Shown here one piece after another: positions 31,351-41,851 of a stretch of 64,000 nt of DNA (positions within the stretch are counted from its first letter, which is position 1; each line of letters opens with the position of its first letter). Where the stretch lies: NCBI GenBank assembly GCA_951799425.1, contig OX637399.1:13880501-13944500 (forward strand). The letters are read 5' to 3'. The translations under genes and the position numbers were made by a program. Below the pieces are notes generated by a model. It did not search any database. It was not told the origin of the DNA and saw only the letters and a program-made list of their open reading frames with translations. This DNA is from Ilex aquifolium (taxonomy: Eukaryota > Streptophyta > Magnoliopsida > Aquifoliales > Aquifoliaceae).

Positions 31351-33503
31351 CTAACTGCTCTCATGATCGTCATTCTCTTCCTCGGCATCATTAGAGCCTC
31401 CATCACTATCATCAGGCGCCTCATATGGCACGAAGCCTGAAAGATCAATATCAGGGAAAACATCAGTCATCTTTCCCCGAAGCTCCTCATAACCATCAAT
31501 AAAGGCATCTGCAAGATCATTCTCCAAATCACTCTCAGCCCTGACAGCCCTTTCACGAGCCAATAGCAGATCCGCCTCAACCCGAGAAGCTCTCTCGTAA
31601 GCTGCCTTCACCTTTGTCCTCGCTCTCAAGCAGGCAGCCTCTCTGAGCGTGGACCTCTCGTGGGTCTCCACGACTCAGCCTCTCTGAGCGCGACCCTCTC
31701 ACGGGTCTCCACAAGCTTAGCCTCTCTGAGCGCGTCCCTCTCACGAGTCACCAAAAGCTCAGCCTGGGAAGCCCTATCAGCAGCTTCAAGATCAGCAATC
31801 CTCCCATGAGCAGCAAGAAGCTCCTTCTTCACACCGTCATGGCTATGCTTCAGCTGGCCATAGTAAACAGCTCTTGAAAAAAGACACACAGAATCAGTTG
31901 AAACCTGAAAAAGGAAAAAGGCAAAGGAATGTCAACATCTAAGGAGGGACTGGAGAAAGGGAGACATTAGAACCTTACTTGAGCCAGGCGTTCCAGAAAA
32001 GTGTTGATGATTCCCTAGTGCCTAGAGTACTAATTTCATTAACTTCGGTCGGAAACACAAACATGGAAAGTACAATCTGAGTAGGTGCAATCCAAGTTGA
32101 TCCCTGATGACTCGCGCATTATCCAACATGGAGCCAATCTGAGTAGGTGCTCCTGTAGAAGCTCCCACAGGAGGAGTCAATGAACGGGGGGTAGAAGGTG
32201 TGGTCGACAGGGGAGTCTCCGGAGTAGCAGTCACATTTGAAGGAGTCGTCGCCCGAGGAGGCACCACTGGAGGGGTCACTTGAAAGGAGCTTGCCAAATC
32301 ATCGCTCATCCTCGTCACCTTAGGAGGAGGAGTGCTCCTGCCAGAATAACGGAACCCAACCACCATTCTATCCACTGCAAAGGAAATAAGTGTTACCTAG
32401 ATGAGAAGCCAAGTAAAGGAGAAAAGTACAAGAGAATCAACGTACCCTTCCTCTTCAAAGAGGAACCGCCGGACTTCGGAGAGGGAGCACTAGCCCTAGC
32501 ACTGACTGCAGGGGAACCTCTGGCCCCACCATCTTTGGGCACAAGAGCTCCAAGGTTTTTTTCGAGATGAGCCCTCACGGCCTGCAATTTCCACTCTTGG
32601 TCCTTCGAGAGTATAGGAGAATCTGCAAGAGGATGATGAGTACACAGTTAAAAAAAAAACAAAAGAGAGAAAGTAAGTGTAGGGCGTGCCAAGTTTCTTA
32701 AGAGTACCCCATCCTGTTGGTACCAAAGCCCTATCAGCCTCTGAGGCCCACTTGCCACCAATGAACAAGAAGCGAGATTTCCAACTATGACAGTTGGAGC
32801 GTAATCCGGTAATCAACTTATCACCTCTCGTAGTAAAATAATACCAGCCTCGATTAGGAGCAGGAGTCTCACTCAAATTATAAGCTGCATAAAACTCGTC
32901 AGGAGAGGCATCCTCATGGTGCACCTTCCTCCACAATACCAAAAAACCCAGCAAAACTCTCCAACCATTGGGCGCCAATCGCCCTGGTACTAGTGAAAAG
33001 TAATGCAGAATACGACAAATGGAAAAAGACATTGGGAGCCTGAGCCTAGCCTCAAGCATCTCCTCATAGATATCAATGTCTCCAGATGAGTCATCACAAG
33101 CAGGTTCACCCATCTCAGCTCGACGACACAGTACCATTGGAGGAATGTGGTAAGCAGAGACAATCCGTAAAATATCGGTGTTCGTATTGAGAGTGCTAGA
33201 AATGGTACTTACTTTGGATCCATTATTGTCAAGAGCTACCTTTCCTCAGTGCTTTTTGTTGCGAGGGCATGAAGCATTGCCCGAGCCACTACCAGGGAGG
33301 CCTTGGGGAGTCTGATTTTGAGAAGTTCCACCTGAAGGAGCCAGATCCTCCACCACATTGCCAGAATTGTCACCACAAAAAGTGCGCGTCTCGTCCGCCT
33401 CGACGAACACCCGGGTTGTCCCGATCCCAATACCAAGCACCCAGACCAACCTGTCCTCGATGCCCAGTGTATGGGCCGCCCAACGCCTGGGTCGCCTAGC
33501 CAA
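31351..33503 (-). pseudogene. Antisense gene of F, 'putative gypsy type transposon' family, multi-exon
   Basis: Minus strand. The 5' part (33503-33246 and 33137-32708) encodes RLPMSFSICRILHYFSLVPGRLAPNGWRVLLGFLVLW, then YYFTTRGDKLITGL and WKSRFLFIGGKWA (in parts). This fits the Pfam 'Putative gypsy type transposon' domain. Plausible GT-AG introns are 32707-32623 and 32445-32375. Exons then give a Ser/Pro-rich linker (PPPKVTRMSDDLASSF, TPPVVPPRATTPS) and, from about 31904, a coiled coil with repeated ALREA/ETRER units. The end is acidic (DDSDGGSNDAEEENDDHESS) with a stop at 31351. Continuous frame across all exons was not shown. Function unknown. Confidence 0.62.
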
Positions 33504-34399
33504 CGGCGCCTAGGGACGCCTGGTCAGTGGTGCCCAGCGCTTCGGACGCCTGGCCAATGGCGCCCAGCTCTCTCTCATCCGCACGCCCCAAAACGCCTCG
33601 TGCCCAGTTGTCCCCTCCTGCTCGTCTACCGCATGGGTTGCTCGCCCACTGATCTAGACAACCTCGCCTGCCGTATGGGCTGCTCACCCACTGATCTGGA
33701 CAGCCTCGCCAACCACCTGGGTTGCTCGCCCACTGATCTGGACAGCCTCGCCAACCACCTGGGTTGCTCGCCCATTGATCTGGACAGCCTCGCCGACCAC
33801 TGCTCGCCCATCTGACTGGGCAGCTCGTTTGCCGGGCAGTGCTGGGCAACACCCGAATAACGGCCTGGTCCGCTCACCCTCTAGCCTCCTCCTCACTCGC
33901 CTCGCCTGCACGGACAGTGGGCGCCCATGGCGCCTCCACTCCGGCGCCCACCGCCTCCCACTCCTCTCCGGGGACAACACCAATTTCTTCGAGTTCTTCA
34001 CCAAGGTTCGCATACCTCTGCACATGTCCTCCTCCAGTTGACATTGTTCAAAGTGCTCAACTCAAGAATCTCTCCTATGTGTTCTTGAAGGATTTCAAGA
34101 AAAGCTATACTTCTCCCTCTCAAGACTATATGGAATGGGTGGAATAAAGAAGTAACTTTCTATTTATAGCCTAGGTTTTTTAAAATCCTATTAAGCAATG
34201 GAAAAAGGGGAAAAGCCCCTATTTGAAACCAAGGGCTCTCCTAAAATCCAAATAAAAATGGGAAAGGACTTGAGGTGTTCTACGGAGGAGAGGTATATGA
34301 AGAAGGGGAAGAGTCATCAGTCAAAATGAGTCTCCACCGACCAGAGTTCAAGGTTCAACCAAATGCCCCCCTCTCCAAGTTTCCTTGGACACGAGGCAT
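33504..34399. other. GC-rich region of F with degenerate and tandem repeats
   Basis: No supported gene. 33480-33570 has degenerate repeats of GGACGCCTGG(T/C)CA. 33635-33802 is a 42-bp minisatellite. 33800-34000 is GC-rich with CGCC-rich words. After 34040 the sequence becomes AT-rich and leads to the polypurine tract. Confidence 0.55.
33635..33802. repeat. 42-bp minisatellite, four copies
   Basis: Units begin GGGTTGCTCGCCCACTGATC (or a close variant) at 33635, 33677, 33719 and 33761. The unit is a multiple of three, so several frames stay open on both strands; I do not treat these as proteins. Confidence 0.85.
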
Positions 34400-34410
34400 T
34401 GGGGGGAAAA
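34400..34410 (+). other. Polypurine tract of F
   Basis: GGCATTGGGGGGAAAA ends at 34410, immediately before the LTR start TGATGGACC. Confidence 0.65.
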
Positions 34411-34995
34411 TGATGGACCATGCCCAAATGGCCTAACTAATGTGGAAAACCTAGTCTTAATTAAGAGCCCAAACTTATAAAGATCCAGTATCCAACCCAA
34501 AGGGGTCCACACCCGGTCAAGCTCGCCAAGGGAGTAAGCAGGGTCTCCAGGAGCCTTATCCACACCGCCTTGGAAAGGGTCAACCCCCACGTCATCCTTT
34601 GACCGAATCATATGGAGAGCACCGTAACTGCCTCATCCGTTGAGAAGAGGTCGCCAGCTCTACCAGCTCTACCAGATTAGCCACTTAGTTACTGATAAGT
34701 TGCCTCAATCTGTTAGGAGACGACTATAAATTGTAAGCCCCGCCAACACTTGGGGGGCATCACATTCAGTCGAGCACATCTCTCTTATCTCACTCAGCTT
34801 GTAACTCCCTGCCCTCCCTTCACACTTGAAGTAATAAAATACCCCGGCGACCCTAGCCATTCAAAGTGGATGTATGCCACGTTGACCGAACCACTATAAA
34901 TCCTTGTCTTGCCTGTGTTTCTATCTCTCTCTACTTTACTACTGCATTTATTATTGTTTACTTGATAGGTGGTGTGCAAACTAATTTGTGCATCA
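34411..34995 (+). repeat. 3' LTR of F (about 585 bp)
   Basis: It starts TGATGGACCATGCCC after the polypurine tract and ends ...TTGTGCATCA (34995; an end at 34998 is also possible). Inside are ACTATAAATTG (about 34722, TATA-like), AATAAAATA (about 34832, polyadenylation-like) and GACCGAACCACTATAAATCC (about 34882), a phrase common in plant LTRs. The partner LTR is not in the window. Confidence 0.6.
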
Positions 34996-37429
34996 TCAAA
35001 ATTGATATGATGAGCTTCAATTATTTTATTTTTTCACTCCCTGGAACCCCATCTTCCGCTTAATTGTTGTCAATTTTGTTTATCGTTAAGCTAACTAGGC
35101 TTAATTTGGTAATATCATGTTCTATTGTCATTAATTTAACAATATCTCGCATCTAGTATTGGAACTCAATGTTAATGTAAGGACGATATGATTCTAGATC
35201 AACTAATATGAGCCTCATCATTAAAGCAAGAGAAATGGTGTGGAGTATTAAACCAATGTGAGAAGGTTATTTTGACAGCATCAGCAGGTGGTAAGTGGGA
35301 CAATTAGACAAATTGAAAGTAAGGTAGTGTGACATCAAATCACTCGAGGATGCCTGTGTCTGCCAAACGTCGGAGAAAAATAAATTAAACGCCCCTAAAT
35401 CAATAGGCATGGACTATTCTTACCTCTTAAATCTTATTTCTCATCCTATTTAATTCTCTTATTTCAAATTACTAAGAATGGGTTTGGCATGACTTTAAAA
35501 AAAAAAAAAAAAGTATTTTTGGGACTTTTAACTTATGAAAAATACTATTATTTAAAAAAAAAAAAAATAGTGTTTGCCTCAACTTGTTAAAAATAATTAA
35601 CTTTTACTTTTAAAGAATCGCTTCTCATTTTCACCTCAGTCCCCCTGATACTTCTGCCAAAACCCCTCAACAGTGTAGGGTGTAAGTACCTTATCTCACA
35701 TAGCAAGTCTAATCTCGTTGCCGACACCGACAGTTTATCCTCTCATCTCGCTGACCGAAGATGAGATTACCTTCTCTCCTGCCTATTATCGATGACGCCA
35801 AAGCTGCCTTCTCTCTCACCGAACTTTGTTGTATCACTGATCTAGCCAAGTCCTTCAAACGAGGAACAATATCTTCTTCTTAACTAATTTTATAGCATAT
35901 GTTGCAACGATTTGTTAATGCTTTGTCGTTGGTTGATATATATTTTGGTTTGTGATTTTTTTTTTTTTTGAAGATGAAATTTTGGAGATCTTAGAAAAAA
36001 TTTGGGGAAATTTTTATTTATTTATTGAGAGAATTACATTCAGACCCCCTGAGATTTGTCACTTAATAACTAAATCCCCTGATATTTGAAATATTACACA
36101 CCAACCCCTGAAGTTTGTACGCGCGTAACACTTATACCCCTGACGTCAATGTCCGTTAGTAAATTATACTCAAACCCCCTGAAATTTGTAAATGTGTAAT
36201 ACTTAGACCTATCAAGTTAAAAATGTTATAATTAGACCAAAAATATTCTAATCAAATATAGAATATCAAATATTTTAAATTTTACAACAAAAATTCATGT
36301 TTTTATTATGACATTTATTGAAATAAAATCAAAAATAAAAATTTAATTTTTTCTTTAAAAAAATTATAATTAGTATACAATTATACTATCTATTAGAATT
36401 TAATGTGGTCATTTAAACGCCCAAATTACCCTCAATTAAAGGTAGAAGATATTGTGTCTATTACAGTTTGACCCCTTATTTGATTTTTTAATTTTATTTC
36501 AATAGATAGTATAATTTTATACTAATTATGATTTTTTAAGAAAAAAATTAGATTTTTTTTTAATTTTTGATTTTATTTCAATAAATGATATAACAGAACA
36601 TGAATTTTGGTTGTAAAATTCATTTTCTATTATGAATAACTTAAACCCCTTATTTGATTTTTTAGTTTTATTCCAATGGGTAGTATAATTGTATACTAAT
36701 TACGATTTTTGAAGAAAAAATTAAATTTTTTTTTTAATTTTATTTCAATAAATGATACAATAGAATATGAATTTTTTTTTGTAAAATTTAAAATATTTGA
36801 TATTCTATCTTTGATTGGAGTTTTTGTGGTCTAAATATAATATTTTAAACTTGAAGGGTCTAAATATTATATTTTACAAAATTTAGGGGGTCTGAGTGTA
36901 ATTTACTAATGAATATACTAACTAACATTGACGGCAAGGGTCTAAGTGTTACATGCGTACAAACTTCAAGGGGTCTTTGTGTAATATTTCAAATGTTAGG
37001 GGATCTGAATGATTAAGTGACAAACCTCAGAGGTCTGGGTGTAATTTTCCCTTATTTATTTGATCATGATTACTATGAAAATTACTATATTATTTTATTT
37101 CCATAATTCATTGCTCATCCTCATATGTTAATTTTTAGCAAAATTGGACAGTTTGATAGAATGTCCACCGACTGTTTGATATAATGAGTTGCATCTGCTA
37201 TGGATTCTTTCTTATGTTTGGGGTTGTCATATTTCATGCGACTTTGTTCTTTGTCTGCCACTTGTACTACTCAGTCAAGTGTGAGTAGAATTGGTATTAT
37301 GTGCTCAATCGGTACTTTCCTTCCTCTCTTGGGAGGTTTATTGTATATCCAGGTTTTTGTGAGAAGGTAACTGATAGTGTATCTCAGTTGAAGCCTCTTG
37401 TGCCTAGGATTCTTGTAAGAGATAAAAAT
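34996..37429. other. Stretch not assigned to a retrotransposon
   Basis: AT-rich DNA between F and E. It contains a probable MITE (36027-37051), poly-A/T runs near 35495-35570 and 35950-35970, and two short gene-like snippets. One is an ATG frame at about 35760-35882 (MRLPSLLPIIDDAKAAF...). The other is GTTTTTGTGAGAAG at about 37351-37364, bounded by AG and GT. Neither matches a protein I recognise. Confidence 0.4.
36027..37051. mobile_element. Probable MULE-type MITE with long inverted repeats
   Basis: The left end GAGAGAATTACATTCAGACCC and the right end, reverse-complemented, GGGAAAATTACACCCAGACC, begin inverted repeats. They can be followed inwards for roughly 350-400 bp (left to about 36400, right from about 36670). 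The flanks carry the 9-mer TTATTTATT (36018-36026 and 37052-37060), the 9-bp duplication length of Mutator-like elements, though the word is low in complexity. The centre contains a diverged direct duplication (36465-36650 against 36650-36790). No transposase. Confidence 0.65.
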
Positions 37430-38123
37430 TGACCATCCTCTCACAAGTATGAATGATGGGCTTTTGTGTATAAGATATGTCTCTGAACTTGATCTCCCAG
37501 TCTTTACTTCCTACAAAACGAAAAAACTGCCCAAGATCGAAGTGCTTCGATCGAAGGCACTTCGATGCTTAAGTCAGTAATGGAACTGAGACAATTGCAA
37601 GAAGACAATGAGAGTTCAGCGTACCTTTCACCCTGGCTCCTTGTGCTTTTTATAGATCACTGTTCCGTTAGGGTTTCCATGATTCCCGATTCAAGGTGGT
37701 ACACCTTCTCCCAATCAGGCAGATCTAGTTGGGAAGTTGTTGATATTTCTCCAGCAATTCCTCCTGCCATTCCTATAATTTCGCCCATTCGTTTAGCCAG
37801 AATGCCTGAGTTATAGGCATCCCCTTAGCTCTGCATTTATCGTTTCAAACTGCTCGGTCATGATGTGGACTGAGCTCATCTGTTCATTACCGAGCTCTTT
37901 GGTTTGGATCGGTCATAGTTTGAACCGAACTGTTTCACCAAATACCGAACACTTTTGACGATCGGGTTTGGCAAGGGCCGAGCTCTTTAAGATGTTTGCC
38001 GAACACATTGCTCAGTCTATTGAACCGAGTGGCTAAGGTCTTCATCACGTGCCTTGTCTTGTCGTCCTCACGTGGGTTTATTTAATGTCATAACACGTGT
38101 AATAATGGGAGCCACCCCCTTCA
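37430..38123 (-). repeat. 3' LTR of element E (about 694 bp; left end approximate)
   Basis: On the minus strand it starts TGAAGGGGGTGGCTCCC (38123) after the polypurine tract. It has CTATAAAAAGCAC (37645-37657) as TATA box and ATTACTGACTTAAGCATCG (about 37565-37585), the Tat-LTR motif also seen in A. The left end is uncertain: 37430 gives TG/CA termini, but I cannot confirm it without the partner LTR. Confidence 0.6.
37645..37657 (-). promoter_or_regulatory. TATA box in the LTR of E
   Basis: Minus-strand GATCTATAAAAAGCAC, upstream of the ACTGACTTAAGCATCG motif, mirrors the arrangement in A. Confidence 0.6.
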
Positions 38124-38135
38124 TTTGCCCCCAGA
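38124..38135 (-). other. Polypurine tract of element E
   Basis: Minus-strand TCTGGGGGCAAA abuts the LTR start TGAAGGGG. 38136-38385 holds nothing else I recognise apart from the leader of the antisense gene. Confidence 0.65.
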
Positions 38136-38385
38136 AAATGTCTGACAGACGCCTTTCGTCTGTCAGTCGTTTTATGTCCTTAGTCTCATCATTGCTCACG
38201 CCTTTTTGGGAACATCCCCCTTTGCTTTTGGCGGCGAATCTAGTCATTTAAATGCCACCCTTTGGAATTCCCTCCCTTTATAAACGATTTCCCTTCATCT
38301 TTCTGTCACTTTGCCTTCTCAGTTCTAGACTCATCTCTTTCTTTGTATCTACACCTTCACTTCTTTCTGCGTTCATCTTCTTCAA

Positions 38386-38883
38386 TGGCCCCTCTCACAC
38401 CTTCTGAGGTTCTAGCTTTCAAAACTAAGTACAACATTCCAGACGACGTTGAGGTGAAAGTCGCTGGAAAGGATGAGCCTCTGATTGGCTTGAGAGAGAG
38501 GATTCCAATTTATACGAGGGCGATCACCGAAGGAGGAGTTCGCTTTCCACTTGATCCCCTACTTCTTTGGGTTCTATCAGCCATGAAACTATGCCCCATC
38601 CAATGTTGCCCCAATTTCTTCAGAATAGTGATGGGTGTAGCATCGTCGAATAGGCTTCTGAACTTGAGCTTGGGTTTGTGGGAGATCCTATATTGCTACA
38701 TTCTGAAACCGGCCGGAGACAACTTCTACCTTGCTGTGAGGAAGAAAGATCGTTATCTTGTGACTCATCTCCCAGATTCCAACAAGGGACATGAGAATGA
38801 TATCGTGTTTGTCTCTAGAAACTGGGAGTATGCTCCTGATGTTATTCCATCCTACCGTTGTCCTCACGAAGAAGGCTCTCCAG
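38386..38883 (+). CDS. Antisense gene of E, 5' exon
   Basis: I take the ATG at 38386 (MAPLTPSEVLAFKTKYNIP); the open frame extends to 38262 but upstream is leader-like. Domain motifs are FPLDPLLLWVLSAMKLCPIQCCPNFFRIV and FYLAVRKKDRYL (in parts), which I place, by pattern and by comparison with the gene in F, among the 'putative gypsy type transposon' proteins carried antisense in Tat elements. The exon probably ends at CTCCAG|GTATTC. The next exon may begin near 38959 (GCGAAACTGTAAAGGGC), but the frame is lost by about 39085, so the copy may be damaged. The role is unknown. Confidence 0.6.
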
Positions 38884-39099
38884 GTATTCGAAACTTTAAC
38901 TCATCCAGATTATCTTATTAGCTTGCTGTTTCCTGATGGATTTTCTTTTGCTTGAAGGCGAAACTGTAAAGGGCAGGATTCCTGAGTCGGCCGTAAAATT
39001 TGGGATTTTAATGAATCTCTGTTTTACCGATCTACACATACCCTGCTCGGGTATACTCCGACATATACATCATTCATCGCGGTTCTGAACCGACCCAAT

Positions 39100-40066
39100 G
39101 CAACCCTAGTTGTAGATCGGGAGGCCATCCAATCTGCTCGGGAGCAGACTCCCCGAGCACGAAAGAAGTCCTCACTTGTGGCTTCTGGTCGTAGAACGGT
39201 GAAGAACTTTTTAGATTTTTTATCAACTGTCGAGCCAACCCCATCTGCCGACCCCGTTCCTCCAACTTCAGTGCCTTCTATTTCCGTTATTGATAAACTG
39301 ACTGCCGAGGTTCCTGCCGAGGCCGTTCTTCCAGATGATACGGGTCTGCCGATTGATGACCAACCCGACGTGGTTCAGACCCTTGAAACTTCTATTCCAG
39401 TTGAGCTTGATCCTTTAGATTCAGCTCATTTTCCCATTCCTCAAGATGATTCGGTTTTTGAGCTTGCCGAGGACCTTGCCCCAAAAAAGCAAAAGATTGC
39501 TGAGTCCGAGGCGAGCCTCTCTCCCAAAACCGTCAATCCACCTTTTCGACCAATTCTTAGAGCAAAAAGGAGAGAGATCACTGCAAAGGATTCTGCAATA
39601 GAGGATTTTAATGTTGTAGTAGGAATTGCTCGAGGGGTGATCTTGCCACGGGACCTGGCAATGAACGAGGCTCTTACTGATGATGAAGTTTCTCGTCAAG
39701 CTATCCAACACATGGTTCTGGTAAGGCTTTCCATTTGCCCCTTTAAGCATTCCCTCCTTTTAAAATTTTTTTCTAAGTTTTCTTCCCCTTTCCAGGGTCT
39801 GCAAAAAGTTCACGAAGTAGGGGCTAGGATAGCCCGAAAGGACAAAGCGATGAAGGACGCTATCCATGCCCGTGCTTCTGCTCTAGCAAAGAAGGAATCT
39901 GTAGATGAGGAATATGCCAAGGTGTGTGAAGAAGCAAAGGCTCTTCAGGCTCAAAACCAAAGCCTGACAGAAGAGATCAAAAAGCTTCATTCAGAGGTCG
40001 GGAAGCTTAGAGATTCTGAGCACGAGGCTAATGTTGATCTTTCTCAGTCCCAGCTTGATTACTCCA
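39100..40066 (+). pseudogene. Antisense gene of E, 3' exons up to the insertion of D
   Basis: It is readable from about 39100 (REAIQSAREQTPRARKK) through VKNFLDFLSTVEPTPSADP, an acidic Pro-rich linker and RPILRAKRREITAKDSAIEDF. A likely intron is 39721-39795 (GTAAGG...TTTCCAG, 75 nt, frame-neutral and open). The exon after it encodes a long coiled coil (VDEEYAKVCEEAKALQ, LTEEIKKLHSEVGKLRD). The frame stops only because element D enters at 40066/40067. It continues at 61872 after the TSD (CTCCA). Known antisense ORFs of Tat elements often end in coiled coils. Confidence 0.6.
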
Positions 40067-41693
40067 TGATTAGCACAAAACTTTGTATATTTTAAGGTGC
40101 TAATCAGCTCATTTCACTTGTTTTTGAAGATTAAATGATAGGAGTTATGATGATTGAAGTCTTAACGTCAAAAATTTGTGTTTGCAGTTGAAAGGAGCTA
40201 ATTATGGTTTGTTAAGGCCCATCCATACCACTTGGGATGAAAGGATATGAAAAGAGAACTTGGGGACAGCTCAGGAGCAAAGAAATCAGAAGTTTCAGAC
40301 AAGGAGGCAGAACAGTACCGGTACGCCAAACATTCTGGAGTCGAAGTACCGGTACTCAGTACCGGTACGATTTGCCTGACAAGCCCAGAGTCTGCAGATC
40401 TGCTCAGCTACTTCGAGGGTCCCACCATAGATGCCCCCACACTCCTCTGACACGCCCACAACATTGTTCATCAGGCCCACGCCTTACTCTGCACTCTAGA
40501 GCTACAGCCTTAACTGAAGAGAGAGAGAAGAGGAGGAGCTGGGTGTGTGTAGACCAATTCTGCACTCCCTTGTCCAGGTCATCCAGGCTACACCCTACTG
40601 ATGGGGGCCACTTCAGGGAGCTACAGGAGCAGACCAGGCACGGTTTTGGAGGGAAAGAGCTCTCCAATGATCGGCATTCTTCCATAGCAGAGAGAAGGAG
40701 ATAGAGAGAGAGGTTCTGGGCGTAGAAGACGATGAATAGTAGTTTTAGAGAGAGAAAGTTGTGATTTTTGCATTTCTTTTACTGCATTGTCTTGTAATCA
40801 AGGGTAGGAACCTTTATATCTTCAATGAATGTCATTAATGTCATTTTCCCTTATGTCATTGCTAGTTTAATGCTCCCATTTAAGTTCTACCATTAATGCT
40901 TTCAAAGTATTCATGTTTATAGATATAAAATAGATTTTCATTTCATTCACTTCTAGTCTATGATTTCTTGCACTTAGTTACTTCAAAACTCCATATCCAT
41001 ACAATGCATTATATTTACATTGTCATTTCTATTTCAAGTATGAGTAGCTAAGTCCTTTTTGTTGGCAAGACCAAGGGGAATCCTCATTTGTGTATATCAT
41101 TTCAACTCTTTCTACACCCTCCCTTTAGAGTCCCATGGTTCGGTTTGACCGGATTGAAGGTGGATGATTCGGTGAGTCTTTGATAATTCGTAGGCCTAGT
41201 CACGGTTTATGCTTAGGCACTCACCAACATCATCCTCGGCTTTCTGTGAATCAACCGTTCATTCTTGCTCAATCGGAGGAGTGAGTTGAGTTGAGATAGT
41301 ATACCCATTGGAGGGACCCCTTGGAATTGCCAACGCTTGTTCTCTCAGTCTAATTTTACCAAAACACACTTCACCAAACAATTTCCAACAACAAGAATTT
41401 TACACTTTCTTTGCCCAAAATCACTTTCAAATTGGTTTACTTCCTTCCCCGTGAAAACGACCTTGGAATACCACCAAGTAAAAGACGACCCACGAAAGTC
41501 TCCTTGCGATTGATGAGCATTTTTGTGCATTCACCTATCACATTCCCACTGACCTATTTCCTTTCCTATTGCCCTTTCTTTTCACACTATTCCAAGGGAG
41601 TGTGACCTCCCTTCCCGGTTGAATATACATCACACATACACCTTGGGTGATAGTATTTTAGGGGTTAGGAATAGGACTGTTTTTGCTCAATCA
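40067..41693 (+). repeat. 5' LTR of element D (1627 bp)
   Basis: It starts TGATTAGCACAAAACTTTG and ends TTTTTGCTCAATCA. Three GTACCGGTAC sites lie at 40315, 40346 and 40359. The downstream half is homologous to B's. ORFs inside are mirrored in the 3' LTR and are not genes. Confidence 0.95.
40315..40368. repeat. GTACCGGTAC array x3 in the 5' LTR of D
   Basis: Sites 40315-40324, 40346-40355 and 40359-40368. In the 3' LTR (60489-60541) the middle copy has lost one base (GTACCGGTCT). Confidence 0.92.
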
Positions 41694-41696
41694 TTT

Positions 41697-41714
41697 TGGC
41701 GCCGTTGCCGGGGA
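41697..41714 (+). other. Primer-binding site of element D (tRNA-Asp type)
   Basis: TGGCGCCGTTGCCGGGGA, 3 nt after the LTR, identical to B, C and G. Confidence 0.93.
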
Positions 41715-41762
41715 AGGCAAGTGTCAAATCAAGGAAGTGATTTCCGAACAACGGAGATAAGT

Positions 41763-41782
41763 CCCGTGATCTTCATCACGGG
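41763..41782 (+). other. Leader hairpin of element D
   Basis: CCCGTGAT-CTTC-ATCACGGG, identical to B. Here the upstream splice-donor-like site reads GATAAGT instead of GGTAAGT, while GAGGTACGT follows unchanged. Confidence 0.68.
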
Positions 41783-41851
41783 CTGAGGTACGTTGTCTCA
41801 TGTACATATTCTTGTTTGTTTATAATTTCATTTGTATAGATATCTTGTTGC

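Larger units (their letters stand above)
30892..34995 (+). mobile_element. Element F: 3' end of a Tat-like element with antisense gene
   Basis: The plus-strand orientation follows from a polypurine tract (34400-34410) and a 3' LTR (34411-34995). Upstream is a gene on the opposite strand. Its left part was separated by insertion of A at 30891/30892 and lies outside the window. No pol is visible. The classification rests on the antisense gene family and on the similar layout of E. Confidence 0.6.

Noticed and set aside
33471-33815. Repetitive ORF with a 14-residue period
   Set aside because: The 42-bp minisatellite is a multiple of three, so open frames arise on both strands; no conserved protein is recognisable.
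35488-35560. Possible hAT-type MITE around the two poly-A runs
   Set aside because: No inverted ends or 8-bp target duplication could be found.
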